A DNA stretch of 64,000 bases from Symbiodinium natans (GCA_905221605.1 CAJNDS010002550.1:218501-282500); one strand, 5' to 3'. Shown: positions 20,707-31,726, numbered from the stretch's first letter. The notes: generated from the sequence alone by a model not told the origin. Program-made: numbers and translations.

Positions 20707-20771
20707 AGGAGGCAAAGCAGGCCATCGACGCCGCCTGCAGGGAGCTGGGCAAGGGCTACAGCTGCAAGGCG
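20707..20771 (+). CDS. putative exon, helix with two cysteines
   Basis: Acceptor ACCCAG, frame EAKQAIDAACRELGKGYSCK, donor GGCG|GTTTAGGG. Preceded by CCCTAAA and followed by TTTAGGG arrays. Protein-like but not identified. Confidence 0.5.
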
Positions 20772-21274
20772 GTTTAGGGTTTAGGGTTTGGGGTTTAGGG
20801 ACTGGGGTTTAGGGTTTGGGGTTTAGGGTTTAGGGTTTAGGGTCTAGGGACCCTAAACCCAGACCTGAACTCCCAACTAGGGTGGTAAACCCAAATTCGT
20901 ACCCCTGGTGTATTCCTAGGTTACTCTGGGGTCTAGATGCTCCACTAGACTTTCAACTTTCAAGGCCCTCGACCTAAACCCCCAAACCTTAAACCTTAAA
21001 CCTAAACCTGTGCTAAGGGCTCAAGGGTAGTTGCAGACCCACCCTCAAGAGCCTGAATCCTGAAACCCTCCAATGTGCATCTCCCCCCAAACCTAAAAAT
21101 GAACCCCTTGTGACGATACAGGGTTCAAGGGAAAGAACCGACATAAACCTAAACACTGATTGAGGGTAGCGGTACTTTTGAAAGTTGTGCAAGCCCTCAA
21201 CCCTGAACCCGAAACCCTTAAATACCCTAAACCCCAAACCCCAAACCCTAAACCCTAAACCCTAAACCCTGGAG

Positions 21275-21360
21275 GTGGTCTCCTGGGATGATGTCTGCCG
21301 CGGCCACCAGGGCTCCCTGAGCTGTGGCGGGCCCAACATCACCGACTCGAGGCCTTCAGG
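21275..21360 (+). CDS. putative exon, WDDV-containing protein
   Basis: Acceptor CTGGAG, frame VVSWDDVCRGHQGSLSCGGP and then NITDSRPS, ending at a GT donor (GTTTAGGG). It has a clear protein-like composition (Trp, Cys, NIT) and sits between matching arrays. I do not recognise the family with confidence. Confidence 0.55.
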
Positions 21361-21786
21361 GTTTAGGGTTTAGGGTTTAGGGTTTAGGGTTTAGTGTTAC
21401 AGGGTTTAGTGTTACAGGGTTTCGGGCTTAGGGTTCATGACGTTTTTAGGGCCCACCGAGGTTGTACGTCTTTTGGGTGTCGTAGGATTTCCAGGGTTTT
21501 GCGGGGCTTAGAATCGGATCTCTTCCTTGGAATGTTTTACTGGCTGGTTCTTCGTAGGGAGTGGGGGAATGAGGTACCCTATACAATCCCTTAAAGGGCA
21601 CATATAGGGCCCCAATTCTCCTAAACCCTTAGCCCTAAACCCTAAACCTTAAACCCTAAACCCCAAACCCGAAACCCTAAACCCTAAACCCTAAACCTCC
21701 CTACACTGGCCCTACACCCCACATGGGAATCAGGTTCGGGGTTCTCAGGTTTGGGGCCTCTGAACTTTGGGGTTCTTCAAATTCCA
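21361..21786. other. G-strand array, family H remnant, C-strand array
   Basis: TTTAGGG array 21361-21410; 21528-21616 matches family H (GGGAGTGGGGGAATGAGGTACCCTATA and CCTTAAAGGG...TATAGGG); C-strand array 21622-21700. Confidence 0.5.
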
Positions 21787-21851
21787 GCCGACGCCAGCTG
21801 CAAGGGGCAGCGGCCAGAGCCCCAAAGCCCTCGAGCTCTACTGGCATGCTC
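21787..21851 (+). CDS. possible exon
   Basis: Acceptor AATTCCAG, frame PTPAARGSGQSPKALELYWH, donor near CTCAG|GGTTTAGGG. One of two open frames; context supports it, identity unknown. Confidence 0.3.
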
Positions 21852-22767
21852 AGGGTTTAGGGTTTAGGGTTTAGGGTTTAGGGTTTAGGGTTTAGGGTTT
21901 CTCAAGAACCTCCTCCCCCCCCCTCCCCCTAAACCTTGAAACCCCGCTTCCTCCTCATCTCATGGCTGAGTTACTCTAAACCCGAAACCCTAAACCCTAA
22001 ACCCTAAACCCTAAACCCTAAACCCTAAACCCTAAACCCTAAGCCCTAAACCCTAAACCCTGAACCCTGAACCCAGGCTCACAGCGCGGAGTGGCCAAAG
22101 CTTGTGCCTTGCCTTCGTTCGCCAAAAGGGTTTTGGTTATAAGGACCCTACTTAAAGGGGACTCGGGGGGGGGGTTTAGGGTTTAGGGTTTAGGGTTTAG
22201 GGTTTAGGGTTTAGGGTTTAGGGTTTAGGGTTTAGGGCACTTATAACTGGGGTTAGAAGGACCCATGAACCTCCAAGTGTACCAAGGGGCTTAAGACTCC
22301 AACTCCTACGGTTATACCTCGGGACTTTCCCCCCTTAATAGGGACCAGAGTACTTCCCTCCATGGTTATCCCCTTTCTTGACTGCTAGTCTAAGGGGGGA
22401 ATATTCCCAAGTTGTGCCCTTTAAGTTTCCCTTGAACCCCTAAACCCCTAAACCCCTAAGCCCCAGACCCTAAACCCTAAACCCTTAAACCCTAACCCTT
22501 AAACCCTAAACCCTAAACCCTAAACCCTAACTTTTTTGGGATCTGTAAACAAAGGATCGGCTCAGGGGTCCAAGGCAAAGTCCCCGGAATGGACCTATCT
22601 AGCATGCGCTTGGGCCCGAAAGCTACTACATGGGGTTTAAGGCTTAGGGTTTAAGGTTTGGGGTTTAGGGGCCCTTAGGGTTACTACATGGGGGGGGGGG
22701 GGGGGGGGTGGGGGTTTAGGGTTTAGGGTTTAGGGTTTAAGGTTTGGGGTTTAGGGGCCCTTAGGGT
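21852..22767. other. arrays, foldback remnants, poly-G
   Basis: G-strand 21854-21902 and 22181-22238, C-strand 21970-22075 and 22435-22530, family A right-end fragment (22250-22278), family B-like foldback (22310-22412), poly-G at 22692-22709. A weak exon-like frame (22086-22148) follows CCCAG but is not called. Confidence 0.45.
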
Positions 22768-24492
22768 TTAGGGACGACAATGATATAATGATGACCTTGA
22801 TGATGAGGATGTGAGTGAGGGTGCTGCTGCTGTAGATGAGGATTCTAGTTGTTCTAGTTAGAATCACAAATGACAGTTCTTGTAGTTGTATGTTTATTGT
22901 TGTTGTCGTTGCTTTGTTTTTCAGCGTTTGCCGTTTGTACTATTACTGGTCCTGTTCTTGTTACCACTACTATTCTGTTTATCATCATGATTACCATCAT
23001 TATGGTGATGAGGATGGGGATGACGATACTGCTCCTGATGATGGTGCAGGTACACGGTGCGCAGCGACAACTGGAACGAGAGGCAGGTCTGCACCCGCAT
23101 TCACTTATAAAATCTTCTGAAAAGGCTGCAACCCCATGTCTCAGCCACCCAGCGACAAAGACAACTTATTGCAAAAGAACAGCATGCATCGGTCATGCAT
23201 GGGGAGTGCTCTGACAACTCCTGTGCGACCAGTCAAAACGCTAACATCACCTCTCTGTTTCTGATTTTCGTCTGGGCGTTTTCAGCAGGGACTTGGGATG
23301 ATGGGGCACGTCCAGAGTTTCAAAATCTAGGGCGAGACGTCGCCAAGACAGGCTGGGAAGGATATCAGCCGACGACCTCTTTGTGCTCGCCCGCGGACAG
23401 GAGGAGGAGGAGACCTACTCTGAGCCATTTGGGGCCTTAGGTGTTTGCGGTGCGTAGGGTAGTTTTAGGTATGCTCTTGGGGTCCACGTACCACTGTAAT
23501 AGTATTCACGTATAGCTTTAGGGCCCAAGCATATGCTACATTGCCCCCTAAACCCTAAATCCTAAACCGTAAAGCGCGGCACCGACTGGCGTCGGCCTCC
23601 CCGTGGCCGCCGCGCGGGCAACCATGCTGCTGCACTAGTTAGGGTTTGTGGCTGTGCGCGATGTGTGTGTGTGTGTGTGTGCTTTTGCTTGCGCTAGGTT
23701 CGGATGATGTGCCTCGGGACCAGTGGGTGTGACGGTGCTGGGGCCAGGGTGAGAGCGCGATATGAGAGATGCAGCATGGGCTAATCCACTTCCGACATGG
23801 TCGGACCCCCCTTCTGTACGGTGTTTGTCCTCGGGGTCATTTGTTTTGCTGGGTCAACAGGGGGCGGAATGTCAGTCATCCTCGGCCACTCTGGCTTAAA
23901 GCTGTCGCGGGGGCCGTTGGGGGGGGGCCGCACATGGTGCAGTCTCCCTCTCCTCTGCTGGGTGTGGTTTTTCTGGTGGTGTGCCGGGTGTGCCAGTGAG
24001 GTTTGCCCACCCGTGTGGTCGGCGGTTGGGCTTATCACGTGGTTGTCTGCGGGGGTTTTGCGCACGGGGTCTCGACCCTAAGTTGCCTTCAGGCTGTGCA
24101 CGAGGTGTGTGTGGACAGGGGGTCCCTTTGGTGTTATCGCGTACGGTGCGAGGTCCAGGGAGGGGGCGCTTTGGTCGGACTTGTGACTCCTCTGTTTCTT
24201 TTTCTCGCTCTTTGGGGAAGGCCACGAGCCGACCCTGCAGTGGGGCATTCCTATCGGGAATCCCCGGATGTTCGGGCGTCACCTACGTGGGGGCGCCCTT
24301 GTGTTGAGCGAGCTCTTCTTTGGACAGGGGTACCTGATATCGCCCTTTCACCTGCCTCTTAGCCCCTCCGGGGATCCCCGCTGGTTCCAATATGGAGGGC
24401 TCTTCAATTTTGTAGCACCTGGAGGCCGCCGCGCCCAACGCGGAGTCGGTGCTAATTGGTTGGTTCTGGGGAGTAGGGGCTACATTCGGCGC

Positions 24493-24498
<6 letters not shown>
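22768..24498. other. 1.7 kb free of telomeric arrays
   Basis: Unique DNA that contrasts with its surroundings: GATGATGAT-type and TGTTGTTG-type words (22780-23040), a GT microsatellite (23664-23681), and overlapping GC-rich frames on both strands (23770-24360). None resembles a protein family. Possibly an old transposon or a genuine intron interior. Confidence 0.35.
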
Positions 24499-24523
<25 letters not shown>

Positions 24524-24531
24524 CTTCTTCC
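24499..24531. repeat. (TTC)n microsatellite
   Basis: Eleven TTC units directly joined to a CCCTAAA array (24533-24560). Confidence 0.9.
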
Positions 24532-24562
24532 TAAACCCTAAACCCTAAACCCTAAACCCTAC

Positions 24563-24690
24563 ATGGACCCTTCGGGACAAGGGGTCTTGGGCTCTTCTGG
24601 GGGCAAGGAGCTTGCCCCAGTCTCCTTGCGGGAGTACTTGAAGAAGATGGGCAAGTACGGCGGATACGCAGGCCTGGGAGCTTGTGGGTT
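24563..24690 (+). CDS. putative exon with ATG
   Basis: ATG at 24563 opens MDPSGQGVLGSSGGKELAPV followed by SLREYLKKMGKYGGYAGLGA. The second half is strongly protein-like (amphipathic, Lys/Tyr/Gly) and is followed by a TTTAGGG array. The start could be real or the exon may begin at an internal AG. Not recognised. Confidence 0.45.
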
Positions 24691-24791
24691 CAAGGGTTTA
24701 GGCCGCTTTTAGGGTTAGGGTTTAGGGTTTAGGGTTTAGGGTTTAGGGTTTGGGGTTGAGGGTTTAGGGTTTGAGTCCTGACTTTTGGCAG

Positions 24792-24849
24792 ACGCTGAAG
24801 AGGCCTCGCCCCCGACGCGGACTTGGCAGACGCAGCTGCCGACAATGAG
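24792..24849 (+). CDS. putative exon with canonical GTGAGC donor
   Basis: Acceptor TTTTGGCAG and donor GAG|GTGAGC are both classical. The one fully open frame gives AEEASPPTRTWQTQLPTM. Short; function unknown. Confidence 0.4.
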
Positions 24850-25126
24850 GTGAGCATCAGGCAGGCAGGGGCAGGGGCAGGTTGGTGCATACCTGGATTT
24901 ACCCTAAGACCCTAAACCCTAATCTCCTAAAGCCCGAAAACCCTAAAACCCTAAAGCCCCAAAGCAAAACCCTAAAGCCCTAACACCCTGAAACCCTAAA
25001 GCCCGAAGAGCCAAAGCCCTAAAGCCCGAAAACCCTCTAACCCTAAAGCTCTAAACGCCTCAAATTTTAAAGCCCTAAAGCCCTCAAGCCCCTAAAGCCC
25101 GAAAGCCCTCAACCCCGAAGAAGCAG

Positions 25127-25272
25127 GCCTCCCAGTCCGCGCCCACATACGCCAACATGCCTGGCCTCTCCACATTCGAGACAACGACATCATCGTCGCA
25201 ATGTTGGGGCACCTTCGTTTGAGACGGCCACGCGTACCGCCGTTGAAGCCTGGCGCGCCGGTGTGCAGAGGT
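25127..25272 (+). CDS. putative exon, unknown protein
   Basis: Within a frame open from a decayed C-strand array, the stretch RAHIRQHAWPLHIRDNDIIV and MLGHLRLRRPRVPPLKPG is protein-like. Acceptor near CGAAGAAG; a donor may be at GAG|GTTCTC. Boundaries uncertain. Confidence 0.4.
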
Positions 25273-25435
25273 TCTCTTTCAGTCATTGGTCAGGCAGCGC
25301 TACTTGCTGAGTCCGCGCAGGATTGTTTTTGTCTTTGGTTCAGACATCGGCCAATGTCCATCCGCAGATCCTCAACCCAGGGCTCACAAGGGGGTGTCCA
25401 CGGGTTTCAGAAGCTTCATGGGCCCAGAAAAGTTT

Positions 25436-25556
25436 GGACTGGGAGCCAGAGTAGGCCCTTATTCCCTTGCTTCAAGGTTTAAGGTTTAGGTTCCCTTATA
25501 AACCCCTTTAGATTGAAAAGGGCACCCCTGTTTATCCATAGACTACTCTAGTCGAG
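25436..25556. mobile_element. foldback MITE, family C
   Basis: CTGGGAGCCAGAGTAGGCCC at the left and ACTACTCTAGTCGAG at the right, with the family core AAACCCCTTTAGA. Confidence 0.6.
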
Positions 25557-26884
25557 GGTTGACGGATCAAAGCACAGGGCTTACCAAGGAATCGTGAAAC
25601 ATGGTTTAGGGTTTAGGGTTGGGGTGCTCTTTTTGCCCCGACTCTCTTGCGCCAGAAAGGGGTCTGGGTGGGTTGCTGGCAGGTTTCAGACAACCTTCCT
25701 GCCTGTCCTTGAGGACGCCGGCCGGGAAAGAGGGTAATAGTTATCACACAGGACCCAAAATAGGTAGCAACATGAATGAGCCAAAACAGTTAGCAACATT
25801 ATCCTCCCTATCATCCCTACAACCTGCTCCAAGGCCCCTAGCTTAATACAGGGGTCGTAACAATTACTAATAGTATTCCCGTATGGATAACTCCCCCAAA
25901 GTCCTATTCTAATTAAGGATCTAAGGGTGCACAGGGGTCTAAGGGAAACCCCAAGCCCTAAACTTAAACACCAAACCGTAAGGGTTCTAACACGTTCTTC
26001 ATAGGCCCAGGACCGAGCCCCCCTTGCTTTGGCATGCTGTCGCTCGCAGACTCACGGCCATACCCTGAACCCTAAACCCTAAACCCTGAACCCTAAACCC
26101 TGAACCCTGAACTCTAAACCCTAAACCCTGAACCCTAAACCCCTGAATCCTGAACCCCGAACCTTTCCATGGGGCCATCTTGCCAGGTTCTAGAGGTTGA
26201 GAAGTTTCGTGGTGCCAAATACCCATCTTAGGGTTTAGCGTGTAGGGTTTAGGGCATGTGCCTTTTAAAAGTAAATGTTTCACAGGGTCCTGGTGTGATC
26301 TAATGTGGTATCTTCCGCACATGAAGGGGACATTGGGCTCTCTGGGTACTTACCAGGCTAAGATATGAGATTCGGGAATTCCGGTTCCTCAACCCTAAAC
26401 CCTAAACCCTAAACCAATTAAACTCACCCTAAACCCTAAACACCAGAGTGGGTAAACTGCCATGCGCCGTCCCATAAAAGCCTCAGCAGAGCATCCAACA
26501 AATCTCCCAAGCCTTCGCCAGGAACCAGCCCAAGGGGTTCTTGTAGGGTGTCGGGCTCGGGTTTAGGGTTTAGGGTTTTAGGGTTTAGGGTTTAGGCTTA
26601 GGGGTTTAGGGGTTTAGGGGTTTAGGGGTTTAGGGGTTTAGGGGTTTAGGGGTTTAGGGGTTTAGGGGTTTAGGGGTTTAGGGGTTTAGGGGTTTAGGGG
26701 TTTGAGGGTGTAGCGGTTTATAGGGTTTATAGGGATTACGGATTGGGGTTTTTGGGGTTTTAAGGGTTTGCAGGTCTTATGGGTTTCTCGGGGATTAGAG
26801 GGTGTAGAGAGTTTACAGATTAAGCCCTGCAGAGTGCGGGGCGCCGACCCTAAACTCTAAACCCTGAAGCACCCTAATACGAGG
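25557..26884. other. spacer with arrays in both orientations
   Basis: C-strand CCCTGAA-rich array 26063-26160, short arrays near 26390-26440, an 8-mer array 26592-26704 and decayed G-strand DNA to 26820. The unique parts (25600-26060, 26161-26390) contain no supported exon. Confidence 0.4.
26592..26704. repeat. 8-mer GGGGTTTA array
   Basis: Thirteen perfect copies of the 8-bp variant, flanked by 7-mer TTTAGGG units. Confidence 0.95.
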
Positions 26885-26970
26885 ACGGAAGCATGGAGTT
26901 CTGCGCAGAGGCGTACAACTACCAAACCCACTCCGAGGACTCCATCCGCCTGAGCATACACCCTGACGTC
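26885..26970 (+). CDS. putative exon, acidic protein segment
   Basis: Acceptor ATACGAG; frame MEFCAEAYNYQTHSEDSIRL then SIHPDV, ending at a possible GA donor (GAAACCC). Strongly protein-like; not identified. Confidence 0.45.
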
Positions 26971-27294
26971 CGAAACCCTAATCATCCCTAATCCCTCCAC
27001 CGTAAACCCTAAACCCTGAACCCTGAACCCTAAACCCTAACCCTAAGCCCTAAACCCTAAACCCTTCTGTTAGGGGTCGCTTGGGGATTTGGAAGAAAAA
27101 TAAGCGTGCCCCCTTTTGCTCGGGATGAAGGGAATATGGGCTTTAGGGAATGAAGACCATAATCTGTACATCCAAAATACTTGGTAGCTCAGTGTTCCCC
27201 TTTCTCGTTTTTTGGTCATGGGTTCCCTTGGAAGGTAGCCACCCCGAAAAGGGTGCCCCTTTTCGAAGATGGTTACGGGGCTACTGAGAATGGC

Positions 27295-27552
27295 TACCCT
27301 AAACCCTAAACCCTAAACCCTAAACCCTAAACCCTAAACCCTAAACCCTAAACCCTAAACCCTAAACCCTAAACCCTAAACCCTAAACCCTAAACCCTAA
27401 ACCCTAAACCCTAAACCCTAAACCCTCAACCCTAAACCCTAAACCCTAAACCCTAAACCCTAAACCCTAAACCCTAAACCCTAAACCCTAAACCCTAAAC
27501 CCTAAACCCTAAACCCTAAACCCTAAACCCTAAACCCTAAACCCTAAACCCT
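27295..27552. repeat. long CCCTAAA array
   Basis: About 36 C-strand units, nearly perfect, one CCCTCAA. Confidence 0.97.
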
Positions 27553-27562
27553 GCCCAGCCAG

Positions 27563-27638
27563 GATGATCCCAAGAATCTCGTGCTTCTCTGCACCTCTCA
27601 AGGCCGCCATGGGTGTCATTCTGCTCAGCGTGCACAAG
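27563..27638 (+). CDS. putative exon, two open frames
   Basis: Acceptor AGCCAG and canonical donor CACAAG|GTATAC. Two frames stay open: MIPRISCFSAPLKAAMGVIL and DDPKNLVLLCTSQGRHGCHS. The flanking arrays fit an exon; the frame cannot be decided here. Confidence 0.4.
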
Positions 27639-27649
27639 GTATACTTGGA

Positions 27650-27817
27650 GGGTTTAGGGTTTAGGGTTTAGGGTTTAGGGTTTAGGGTTTAGGGTTTAGG
27701 GTTTAGGGTGGTTCATGGGTAGTTAAAGAGCAGGCTTAGAAGTACCCTAAATAGGGTTCTAAGTACACTTATCATACTTCTAACCCTACTTATAACTACC
27801 CATGATCCTCCAAGTAG
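27650..27817. mobile_element. TTTAGGG array abutting a truncated family A MITE
   Basis: G-strand array 27650-27710 runs into GGTTCATGGGTAG; the right end CCCATGATCCTCCAAG|TA (to 27817) is intact, so the left terminus was lost at the array. Confidence 0.65.
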
Positions 27818-28109
27818 GGCATGGGGTTGAGGTTTAGAGCATGGCATTTCTGGTTCAGGTAAAACACCAGTCTCAAGGTAATGGTCACACAACAAGTGGG
27901 GCTTTACCTTTCCGCCACGGTTACACCTTGACCACCTGAGGCAAGGCTGAAGTGGATAAAGCCCCCGATGACTTAAGTTCAGGATAGGAGGGGTCTAGGG
28001 GTCAGGGTATAGAGCTTAGGGCTTAGGGCTTCGCTCGAGGATCCTTAGGCTAAACCCGAACCCCTAAACCCTAAACCCTAAACCCTAAACAACCAAAAAC
28101 CTGGGGCAG

Positions 28110-28168
28110 GCACAGCCTTGCAGCAGCAAGGCCCTGGTAACCAGCGGCTCTTTCTGCACGACCTCCAG
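28110..28168 (+). CDS. putative exon, Gln/Leu-rich
   Basis: Acceptor GGGGCAG, frame TALQQQGPGNQRLFLHDLQ, donor CTCCAG|GTGCTTTGG (the frame stays open a further 30 bp). Preceded by CCCTAAA, followed by TTTAGGG. Confidence 0.45.
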
Positions 28169-28468
28169 GTGCTTTGGCTGAGGGCTTCCCAGGCCATTTG
28201 TTTAGAGTTTAGGGTTTAGGGTTTAGGGTTTAGGGTTTGGGGCTGCCCAGCAGTACCCTTACTGCCCCTTTTTTTTTGTGGGGGGGGGGGGGGGGGGGGG
28301 GTTAGGTCCCCTTGTAAACCCCTTTAGGGCACCCTTTTTTCTCCTAGGTTAGTGGGCAACCTAGTAGTGGTTGTTCTTATTCTGAATATCATTGGCATTA
28401 TTGTTTTTTCATTATTATGATTGTTTTTGTTTCAACATTTGTGTATCTTTCTTTTTGTTGCCTTTTCT

Positions 28469-28499
<31 letters not shown>

Positions 28500-28726
28500 T
28501 TCACGGATGTTTTGTGGGTTTGGGGATTTCAAGGGTTTTTTTGGGAGGGTTTGGGATTTCAAGGGGTTGGGGTTGGGAGGGTTCAGGGGTGAGGAGTTCG
28601 GGTATTGGCGGTTTAGGGGGTGCAGGCTCTGGGGATTAGGATTAAGGTTTAGGGTTTAGGGTTAGGGCTTAGGGTTTAGCAGCACTTGGCCTCAGCACAA
28701 GATGAAGGCTGTTGAAGGGTTTCGGC
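28169..28726. other. spacer with two long poly-G tracts
   Basis: G-strand array 28203-28240, poly-G at about 28278-28301 within a family C remnant, poly-G at about 28469-28498, then G-rich decayed repeat. Frames through the G runs are artefacts. Confidence 0.5.
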
Positions 28727-28866
28727 TTGGGATGGTCCCCCTTTTCCTAACAGTCCTTAGTCGGATTATAGTAACCCCCTATTCCCTAAACCCTGAACCC
28801 TAAACCTTAAACCATAACCCTATTAAGGACTGTTGGTATAATTAAGGGGAACATCCCAAGTTGCGG
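28727..28866. mobile_element. family B element with telomere-repeat insert
   Basis: Ends CTTGGGATGGTCCCCCTTTT and AAGGGGAACATCCCAAG with internal AACAGTCCTTAGT and AAGGACTGTTGG. The centre (28786-28822) is CCCTAAACCCTGAACCCTAA-type repeat, absent from the copy at 7905. Confidence 0.75.
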
Positions 28867-29029
28867 CGCAGCAAGTGTTGGTGTTGAGGCCACCCTAAAC
28901 CCTACGCCCCCGAAATCATAAAGCCTAAATCGTCACTTCTCTAAAAGGCCCCTTTGGGGCCTATTATTCTGAGGCGCCGCTACTAATTTAATTTTTGGGG
29001 TACCCAAAAACCCTAAACATTACACCCTA

Positions 29030-29325
29030 AGCCCTAAACCCTAAACCCCAAACCCCAAACCCCAAACCCTAAACCCTAAACCCTAAACCCCACACCCCAC
29101 ACCCCACACCCTACACCCTACACCCTACACCCTACACCCTAAACCCTAAACCCTAAACCCTAAACCCTAAACCCTAAACCCTAAACCCTAAACCCTAAAC
29201 CCTAAACCCTAAACCCTAAACCCTAAACCCTAAACCCTAAACCCTAAACCCTAAACCCTAAACCCTAAACCCTAAACCCTAAACCCTAAACCCTAAACCC
29301 TAAACCCTAAACCCTAAACCCTAGC
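29030..29325. repeat. long CCCTAAA array with CCCACAC and CCCTACA blocks
   Basis: About 42 C-strand units. Variant units are clustered (CCCACAC then CCCTACA, 29090-29142), showing local copy amplification. Confidence 0.97.
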
Positions 29326-29330
29326 CGCAG

Positions 29331-29404
29331 AACTCACCAACTTGTTGCGAGGCAGATGGCCGCATCTCGCGGAGGTGGCTGGAGGCAACTTCGCTAGGGA
29401 TCAG
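29331..29404 (+). CDS. putative exon, unknown protein
   Basis: Acceptor GCCGCAG; frame LTNLLRGRWPHLAEVAGGNF; donor either GAG|GTGGCTGG or further right. Preceded by the long CCCTAAA array and followed by TTTAGGG at 29440. Confidence 0.45.
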
Positions 29405-30261
29405 GGCTTTGGGGGTATTCCGAGGGATACCTGGGTATGGGTTTAGGGTTTAGGGTTTAGGGTTTAGGCTTTAGGGTTTAGGGTGTAGGGCTCAGGGTTT
29501 AGGACGTTTAGGACTTCGGGGTAAAACTCCCCCAGAAACCACTAAAATCCTAAAGTCCAAAAACCTGCAAACCCTAAAACCCTACAACCTCTAAACCCTG
29601 AAGCCCTAAGACCTTTAGCCTCTAAAGCCCTCAAACCCAAACCCGAGAATCCCAAACCGCCAACATCCTATACCCAAACACTAAGAACCTAAAATTCGAA
29701 AACTCTCACACACTAAAGCCCCCTTAAAACCCTAAAACCCTAAAGCCCTCAAGCCCTAAAGCCCAACCCTAAAACTCTAAGAACCTCAAACCCTAAACCC
29801 TAGGTCCTAGGGTGCTAAACCCGAGCCCTAAACCCTGAAACCCTGACCCTAGCCCTAAAACTCTAAAACCCTCAGCCCCCCCCCCCCCCCCCCCCCCCCT
29901 GCAACGCTTGCGACAGGCTCAGCGCACCGGCCATCGGGTAGGCGGCTGCCAGGCTTGGGTTTGTTCTGATGAGATCTGGAGTTTAGAGTTTTAGGGTTTA
30001 GGGTTTAGAGTTTTTTTAGGGTTTAATTAGAGTTTTTAGGTTTGGGGAGGTTTAGGGTCTAGAGTTTTAGGGTTTGGGGTTTAGGTTTTAAAAAGGTTCA
30101 GGGTTCAGAGTTTCGGGCTTAGGGTTTGGGCCTTCTAAGGTTTAAGCGACACTAGGGTTTAGGGTTTAAGGTGTTTAGGGTCAGCGGTCATCTTGGGTTT
30201 AAGCCTAAGCGATAGGGTTCCATGGGGTCTAGGGTATAGGAGTTTCGGGATTTGGTCAAAG
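29405..30261. other. decayed arrays, poly-C
   Basis: G-strand 29440-29500, a highly decayed C-strand region with CCCTAAAG/CCTAAAA words 29520-29870, a poly-C run (29876-29899), unique DNA to 29980, then decayed G-strand DNA to 30260. No exon supported. Confidence 0.45.
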
Positions 30262-30392
30262 GACTCTTGCGCATGCCCCTAAGGTTGTACCCCTAGAGGC
30301 TCCCCTTAACGTACTCCGAATATGGCCCTGATACTGCCTTAAGGATCTTTAACAAGGGTCCCGCAGAACGTAAGGGTGCGACCTTGAGAACC
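30262..30392. mobile_element. foldback element, family G
   Basis: CCCCTAAGGTTGTACCCCTA...CGAATATGGCCC...AAGGATCTTTAACAAGGGTCCCGCA, parallel to 7615-7765. Confidence 0.65.
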
Positions 30393-30521
30393 CCAAGCCC
30401 TGAACCCAAAACCCTGAACCCTAAATCCTAAACCCTGAACCCTAAACCCTGAACCCTAAACCCTAAACCCTAAATCCTAAACCCTAAACCCTACATCCTA
30501 CATCCTCTCGGGTCCTTTCAG

Positions 30522-30603
30522 GAGGAGAGCAGCGAAGCGGCAGCGGCTGCGGCCGAGGTGGCCACGGCGGCTTCAGAAGCTGCAGCCCAGGAGAGCCCCC
30601 CGG
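30522..30603 (+). CDS. exon, Ala/Glu-rich coiled-coil protein
   Basis: Acceptor CCTTTCAG; frame EESSEAAAAAAEVATAASEA followed by AAQESPPG; donor GTGCGT (or a GA donor after GCCCAG in phase 0). The Ala/Glu bias suggests a helical rod. The exons at 31193, 31727 and 33217 share this composition and strand, so I group them as one gene of unknown function. Confidence 0.55.
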
Positions 30604-30614
30604 GTGCGTCACGT

Positions 30615-30770
30615 CGGGGTTTGGGGTTTGGGGTTTGGGGTTTAGGGTTTAGGGTTTAGGGTTTAGGGTTTAGGGTTTAGGGTTTAGGGTTTAGGGTTTA
30701 GGGTTTAGGGTTTAGAGCTTCGGATTTAGGGTTTAGGGTTTAGGGTTCAGGGCTCAGGGCTTAGGGCTTA
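30615..30770. repeat. TTTGGGG/TTTAGGG array
   Basis: About 21 G-strand units following the exon at 30522. Confidence 0.95.
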
Positions 30771-31192
30771 GGGCCCTGTTCTAACAGAGGGTCCCGTTTG
30801 TGGGGTACCCTTTCATGGGGGTATAGGGGTTCTCTTGCAGAAGCTACATGTCTCCTGAAGATCTGATATTTGTTCTAGGTCTTGTCGTCACAAGTAGTTT
30901 ACCCTAAAGGTCCTTGTAACTACCTAAATAGGGAATGCTTGGGGGCCTTAAGGTACTTCCTATGTAAGGAACTTGGGGCCCAAGTGTATTATAACAAGGT
31001 ACACGGACCCTTGGGGAAATAGTTCCGAAAGATGAAAGCCCTAGTCCAGGCACAGTTGCGCAGATTGGCGCAAATTCCTACAATCCTTGGCAAAAAGGCG
31101 AGTTCGGGCTTCCCAAAGGGGGTTTCGGGACCCGAAACCCTAAACCCTAAACCCTAAACCCTGAACCGTTTAGGGGCGCATCTCTGGTTCAG
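30771..31192. other. intron interior with family F remnant
   Basis: Unique DNA; GGGGCCCAAGTGTATTATAACA (about 30976-30997) with a nearby GGTACACGGACCC matches family F copies at 3720 and 54084. Short C-strand array 31133-31162. Confidence 0.4.
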
Positions 31193-31260
31193 GCGCACGC
31201 CGCCGCTGAAGAACTGCAGCAGAGTGGCGCAGGATCAGCCGAGGCCACACCTCGTTAGCA
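31193..31260 (+). CDS. exon, coiled-coil protein (continued)
   Basis: Acceptor GGTTCAG; frame AHAAAEELQQSGAGSAEATP, with a TAG at 31256 if translation continues that far. A GA or GC donor before it would skip the stop. Composition matches the exons at 30522 and 31727. Confidence 0.45.
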
Positions 31261-31479
31261 TGAGTCACTGCCAGTCTCGTGAACTTTTCAGGGATTCAGG
31301 GTTTAGGGTTTAGGGTTTAGGGTTCAGCATCTCAAAGGTCAAGTGTTCGCTAGGTTAGCAGCTTTTCAAGTTCCCGAAAAGTACCCACCCAGAGAATCCC
31401 ACGCCATTAAGATAATGCAAGGTTTCACACGCAACCCAAACTCTTAGCCCCAATTGAACCCCGGAAAACCCCGGAAAGC

Positions 31480-31720
31480 CCCGTAAACCCCCTAAACCCC
31501 CTAACCCCCTAACCCCCTCAAACCCCTGAACCCCCTAAACCCCCCCAAACCCCCTAAACCCTAAACCCCACCAAAACCCTAAACCCTAAACCCCAAACCC
31601 TAAACCCTAACCCCTAAACCCTAAACCCCAAACCCTAAACCCTAAACCCTAAACCCTAAACCCTAAACCCTAAACCCTAAACCCTAAACCCTAAACCCTA
31701 AACCCTAAACCCTAAACCCA
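31480..31720. repeat. C-strand array, CCCCTAAA then CCCTAAA
   Basis: Starts with irregular CCCCCTAA units and becomes a clean CCCTAAA array (31560-31718). Confidence 0.93.
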
Positions 31721-31726
31721 AATCAG

